Assembly: GCF_030651615.1 (NCBI RefSeq)
Contig: NZ_JAUSCG010000063.1
Coordinates: 1-16,931 of the forward strand
DNA: 16,931 nucleotides
Source: Methanocalculus sp.
Lineage (GTDB): Archaea > Halobacteriota > Methanomicrobia > Methanomicrobiales > Methanocorpusculaceae
Direction of reading: 5' to 3'
Shown here: positions 15,100-16,931 of the stretch, in pieces
Layout: each line of letters opens with the position of its first letter
Position numbering within the stretch: the stretch's first letter is position 1
Program-made: the position numbers and the translations under genes
The notes under the pieces: model-generated
Told to the model about the DNA's origin: nothing
The model's database searches: none
What the model saw: the letters and a program-made list of their open reading frames with translations, nothing else

Positions 15100-15154
15100 A
15101 GAGATAATTGACAGATGCCGGGGATCAGATTGACCTCTGCTGCATACACAATAG

Positions 15155-15164
15155 TTACATAAAG
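15155..15164 (+). promoter_or_regulatory. Possible TATA box of the 377-residue protein gene
   Basis: TTACATAAAG lies 53-62 bases before the ATG at 15217, predicting a start near 15185. The leader would hold the perfect inverted repeat CGTAC-GTA-GTACG (15194-15206). Weak match, so tentative. Confidence 0.3.
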
Positions 15165-15216
15165 ATGTTCGGTATACCAGATGACGAAAGGAGCGTACGT
15201 AGTACGGGGGCTTTAA

Positions 15217-16350
15217 ATGGTGCTTAACTGGTTGAGGGATAATTGCGCCTCCTTTGAGCCGAGTCGAGCACTGGCTATACGGGCTCTGCGCCATCTGAAG
15301 AAGGATGACAATATCAAGCTCTTCTCAGATGACATCATGGAGATGCGGACGGTTGAAGGATACTGGTACGAAGCACTCATTTACGAGCTTCTCCTTGAGA
15401 CTGCCAGCAATACCTCTGCAATCAAAAAGATCGTCAGGAAAGGAGCTGATGCTCCCAGGCGACCTGTCCGGATAGCTCTTGGCCAGAATGGTATGTATTA
15501 TGCAGAAAAAGGAGATATCAGGGTTCGAGGTAATGGCCAGGATCTTGCTGAGGTGGATCTTCTCTTGCTGGATAGCAATAACAAAGTCTCTTTTACAGAG
15601 ATCGTGACATCTCCTGCTGATCTGAAAGATCTTGAAGCAGAGATCCATTATAAGAAAAAACTCTTCGGTTATCTCTTCAAACAGGATACTGTTGAATTCT
15701 CCCTCTTTTCAGCAGTTGATATCTCTAACACCCAGGTGGTGAGAAGGCTATGCCGTGAGGAGGAGAATGCATATGTTGGAACATTCAGTTGCGAAGAACT
15801 AAAAGCCTCTATCAAAACTCTCCGTCTGGCCTCACTCTCAAAAACTGCCGTCAGCAATCCAAAGTTAATCAGTGCGTTATCGCTCCGTACCAGACCCTTT
15901 GATTATCGCCAGTTTCATGACCAGACTCTTGTGCGGTTACTGAGATCAGCTGAGCGAGGGGCAACTCAATCAGAGGTTTTAGCTGATCCTGGTGTCTCAC
16001 CACTTGTGAAAAAAGTGATCTTTGGAGCGTTGCATCCTGCAGCTCAGAAGACATTAATCCATGAGTATGGTCTTCGGGTGAAGAGTTCGGTTCTTGATTA
16101 CTCGGATCTCATGCGCGATTATTCAAAGGCGGTACTGGCTGTGGACCTCCCGGATCTCTCCCCGGTCATCTATCTTAAACCAAAAAAGAAACGGATGTAC
16201 TATAAGATGGTACCTGAGAGGTCAGGAGGGTTCAAATTTGAACGTATTACTCCGGGTAGAGTTGGCTTTTACCTATGGCTGGAGTCTGCCAAACCAACTG
16301 TTGAAACGGATACGATGAATCTGATTCTGGATCTCTGTAAAGTGAGGTAG
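15217..16350 (+). CDS. Uncharacterised 377-residue protein, possible PD-(D/E)XK-like core
   Basis: I do not recognise the family with confidence. The protein is soluble, without signal or membrane segments, and rich in charged residues. Its centre resembles a restriction-endonuclease-like core: a helix rich in acidic residues (EGYWYEALIYELLLE, 47-61), then AEVDLLLLDSNNKVSFTEIV (111-130), i.e. Asp114 with a hydrophobic strand, a turn, and a second strand with Glu128-Ile-Val130, followed by a helix beginning SPADLKDLEAEIHYKKK. In an active enzyme the last residue would usually be Lys (ExK), here Val, so it could be an inactive or altered version. The C-terminal half (about 235-377) has a helical stretch and a basic strand pair KPKKKRMYYK. 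The start is the ATG after GGGGG; an in-frame TAA lies directly before it. It is convergent with the DUF2156 gene. Confidence 0.8.
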   Translation: MVLNWLRDNCASFEPSRALAIRALRHLKKDDNIKLFSDDIMEMRTVEGYWYEALIYELLLETASNTSAIKKIVRKGADAPRRPVRIALGQNGMYYAEKGDIRVRGNGQDLAEVDLLLLDSNNKVSFTEIVTSPADLKDLEAEIHYKKKLFGYLFKQDTVEFSLFSAVDISNTQVVRRLCREEENAYVGTFSCEELKASIKTLRLASLSKTAVSNPKLISALSLRTRPFDYRQFHDQTLVRLLRSAERGATQSEVLADPGVSPLVKKVIFGALHPAAQKTLIHEYGLRVKSSVLDYSDLMRDYSKAVLAVDLPDLSPVIYLKPKKKRMYYKMVPERSGGFKFERITPGRVGFYLWLESAKPTVETDTMNLILDLCKVR

Positions 16351-16384
16351 TTCTGGTCATATAGAGTAGTCAGAAGGTCAATCC

Positions 16385-16931
16385 TCACAAAAAGACTTCT
16401 TTTCTGGAATCCATATCTATTTTTTTTATATACCAGACCGGTGCCATATGGTGAGGGTGATATCTGATCTTTGCCTCGCGCAGACCGGGCACTCCCATAT
16501 CCGACTCCCGGTTTATGTAACGATAACGGGTTTGCACGGCTTTTGCAGTCTTCATATTAATGATCTTATAGATGCCTTCAAAACCCGGAAGTGCCTTTTC
16601 AAAGTGAACAACGATCGTCTCCTCGTTCATTATGCCCCATATTGCGATTGCACTGATATCGTTACCGGTTCTAATGAAAAGACCCTGACAGTTCAGTTCA
16701 TCGAAGTGGTCCACTGCAAAGATGACAGCCTCCTTCTCATGTGCAAGGATCGGAAATTTATCACAATGTTTCCATTCACACCATCTCTCAAGAAATTCCT
16801 TGATATCTTCTATTGAATCTTCTGTGATCTGCTCGACACTGTAGGTGATGCTTCGTTTAAATTTATTTATCTGGCCACGAATGGTCAGGTAGTTCTTTCC
16901 CGGGAGGTTTGCAAGATCTCTGGAGAGATAA
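16385..16931 (-). CDS. DUF2156 (phosphatidylglycerol lysyltransferase C-terminal-like) protein, C-terminal part
   Basis: The last 181 residues of a gene that enters from the right edge; the frame is open to the edge, beyond the GTG at 16714 that could be mistaken for a start. It belongs to the DUF2156 family, which has the GNAT-like fold of the catalytic part of MprF enzymes. Marks are the beginning YLSRDLANLPGKNYLTIRGQ, a central IFAVDHFDELNCQGLFIRTG, and the closing YRYINRESDMGVPGLREAK with a YHPHHM segment, as is usual at the family's C-terminus. The role in archaea is unknown; aminoacyl or acyl transfer is only suggested by the fold. It ends 34 bases from the 377-residue gene, tail to tail; the TTTTTTTT on the plus strand at about 16421-16428 inside it might end the facing transcript. 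Confidence 0.85.
   Translation of the reverse strand, partial: YLSRDLANLPGKNYLTIRGQINKFKRSITYSVEQITEDSIEDIKEFLERWCEWKHCDKFPILAHEKEAVIFAVDHFDELNCQGLFIRTGNDISAIAIWGIMNEETIVVHFEKALPGFEGIYKIINMKTAKAVQTRYRYINRESDMGVPGLREAKIRYHPHHMAPVWYIKKIDMDSRKEVFL

Noticed and set aside
16448..16816. Plus-strand frame of 122 codons at the right end
   Set aside because: The opposite strand encodes the DUF2156 family with several conserved motifs and an open frame to the edge; the plus frame is its shadow.
16714..16931. Taking GTG at 16714 as the start of a complete 109-residue protein
   Set aside because: The frame continues open to the window edge and the upstream residues fit the DUF2156 family, so the gene is larger and cut by the edge.
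1..16931. CRISPR arrays, insertion sequences, tRNA or rRNA genes
   Set aside because: No regularly spaced short repeats, no transposase-like frame, and no cloverleaf or rRNA-like stretch was found by reading; a tRNAscan or Infernal run would be the decisive check.

Overview
The window looks like a chromosomal stretch from a methanogenic euryarchaeon, most likely of the order Methanomicrobiales; the genus cannot be fixed from this sequence alone. Reasons: promoters are archaeal TATA boxes, there is an archaeal tRNA m2G10 methyltransferase and a DUF4013 membrane protein, the citramalate synthase is of the archaeal type, and two sodium/solute symporters occur, one preceded by a tiny membrane-protein gene of the kind found beside methanogen symporters. 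Base composition is moderate and even, with no IS element, CRISPR array, rRNA or tRNA visible.

Left part (1-3858, minus strand): the N-terminal end of a membrane-anchored protein, probably a sensor, then two tandem, closely similar SSS-family symporters. The copy at 339-1859 is preceded by a 35-residue one-helix ORF (1862-1969) read from a near-leaderless promoter. The copy at 2187-3731 keeps the same promoter block at the same spacing, but the small ORF has decayed to a 30-codon stretch without a membrane helix, inside which lies a new TATA-like box.

Middle part (3892-10248, minus strand): a branched-chain amino acid operon, cimA-ilvB-ilvN, with overlapping genes. CimA makes citramalate from pyruvate and acetyl-CoA, feeding 2-oxobutyrate to the acetohydroxyacid synthase IlvBN for isoleucine; IlvBN also serves valine and leucine. 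Upstream of it lie a DUF4013 membrane protein and purH, the bifunctional last two steps of IMP synthesis.

Right part (10558-16350, plus strand): the heat-shock operon grpE-dnaK-dnaJ, whose promoter is flanked by two TTAC/GTAA dyads, one a perfect 18-bp palindrome at the predicted transcription start. Then follow a Trm-G10 tRNA methyltransferase and a 377-residue unrecognised protein with a possible degenerate PD-(D/E)XK nuclease core. The window ends in a convergent minus-strand DUF2156 gene, cut by the right edge.

The best candidates for undescribed biology are the asymmetric symporter duplication with gain or loss of its small accessory subunit, the dyad pair at the chaperone promoter, and the 377-residue protein.
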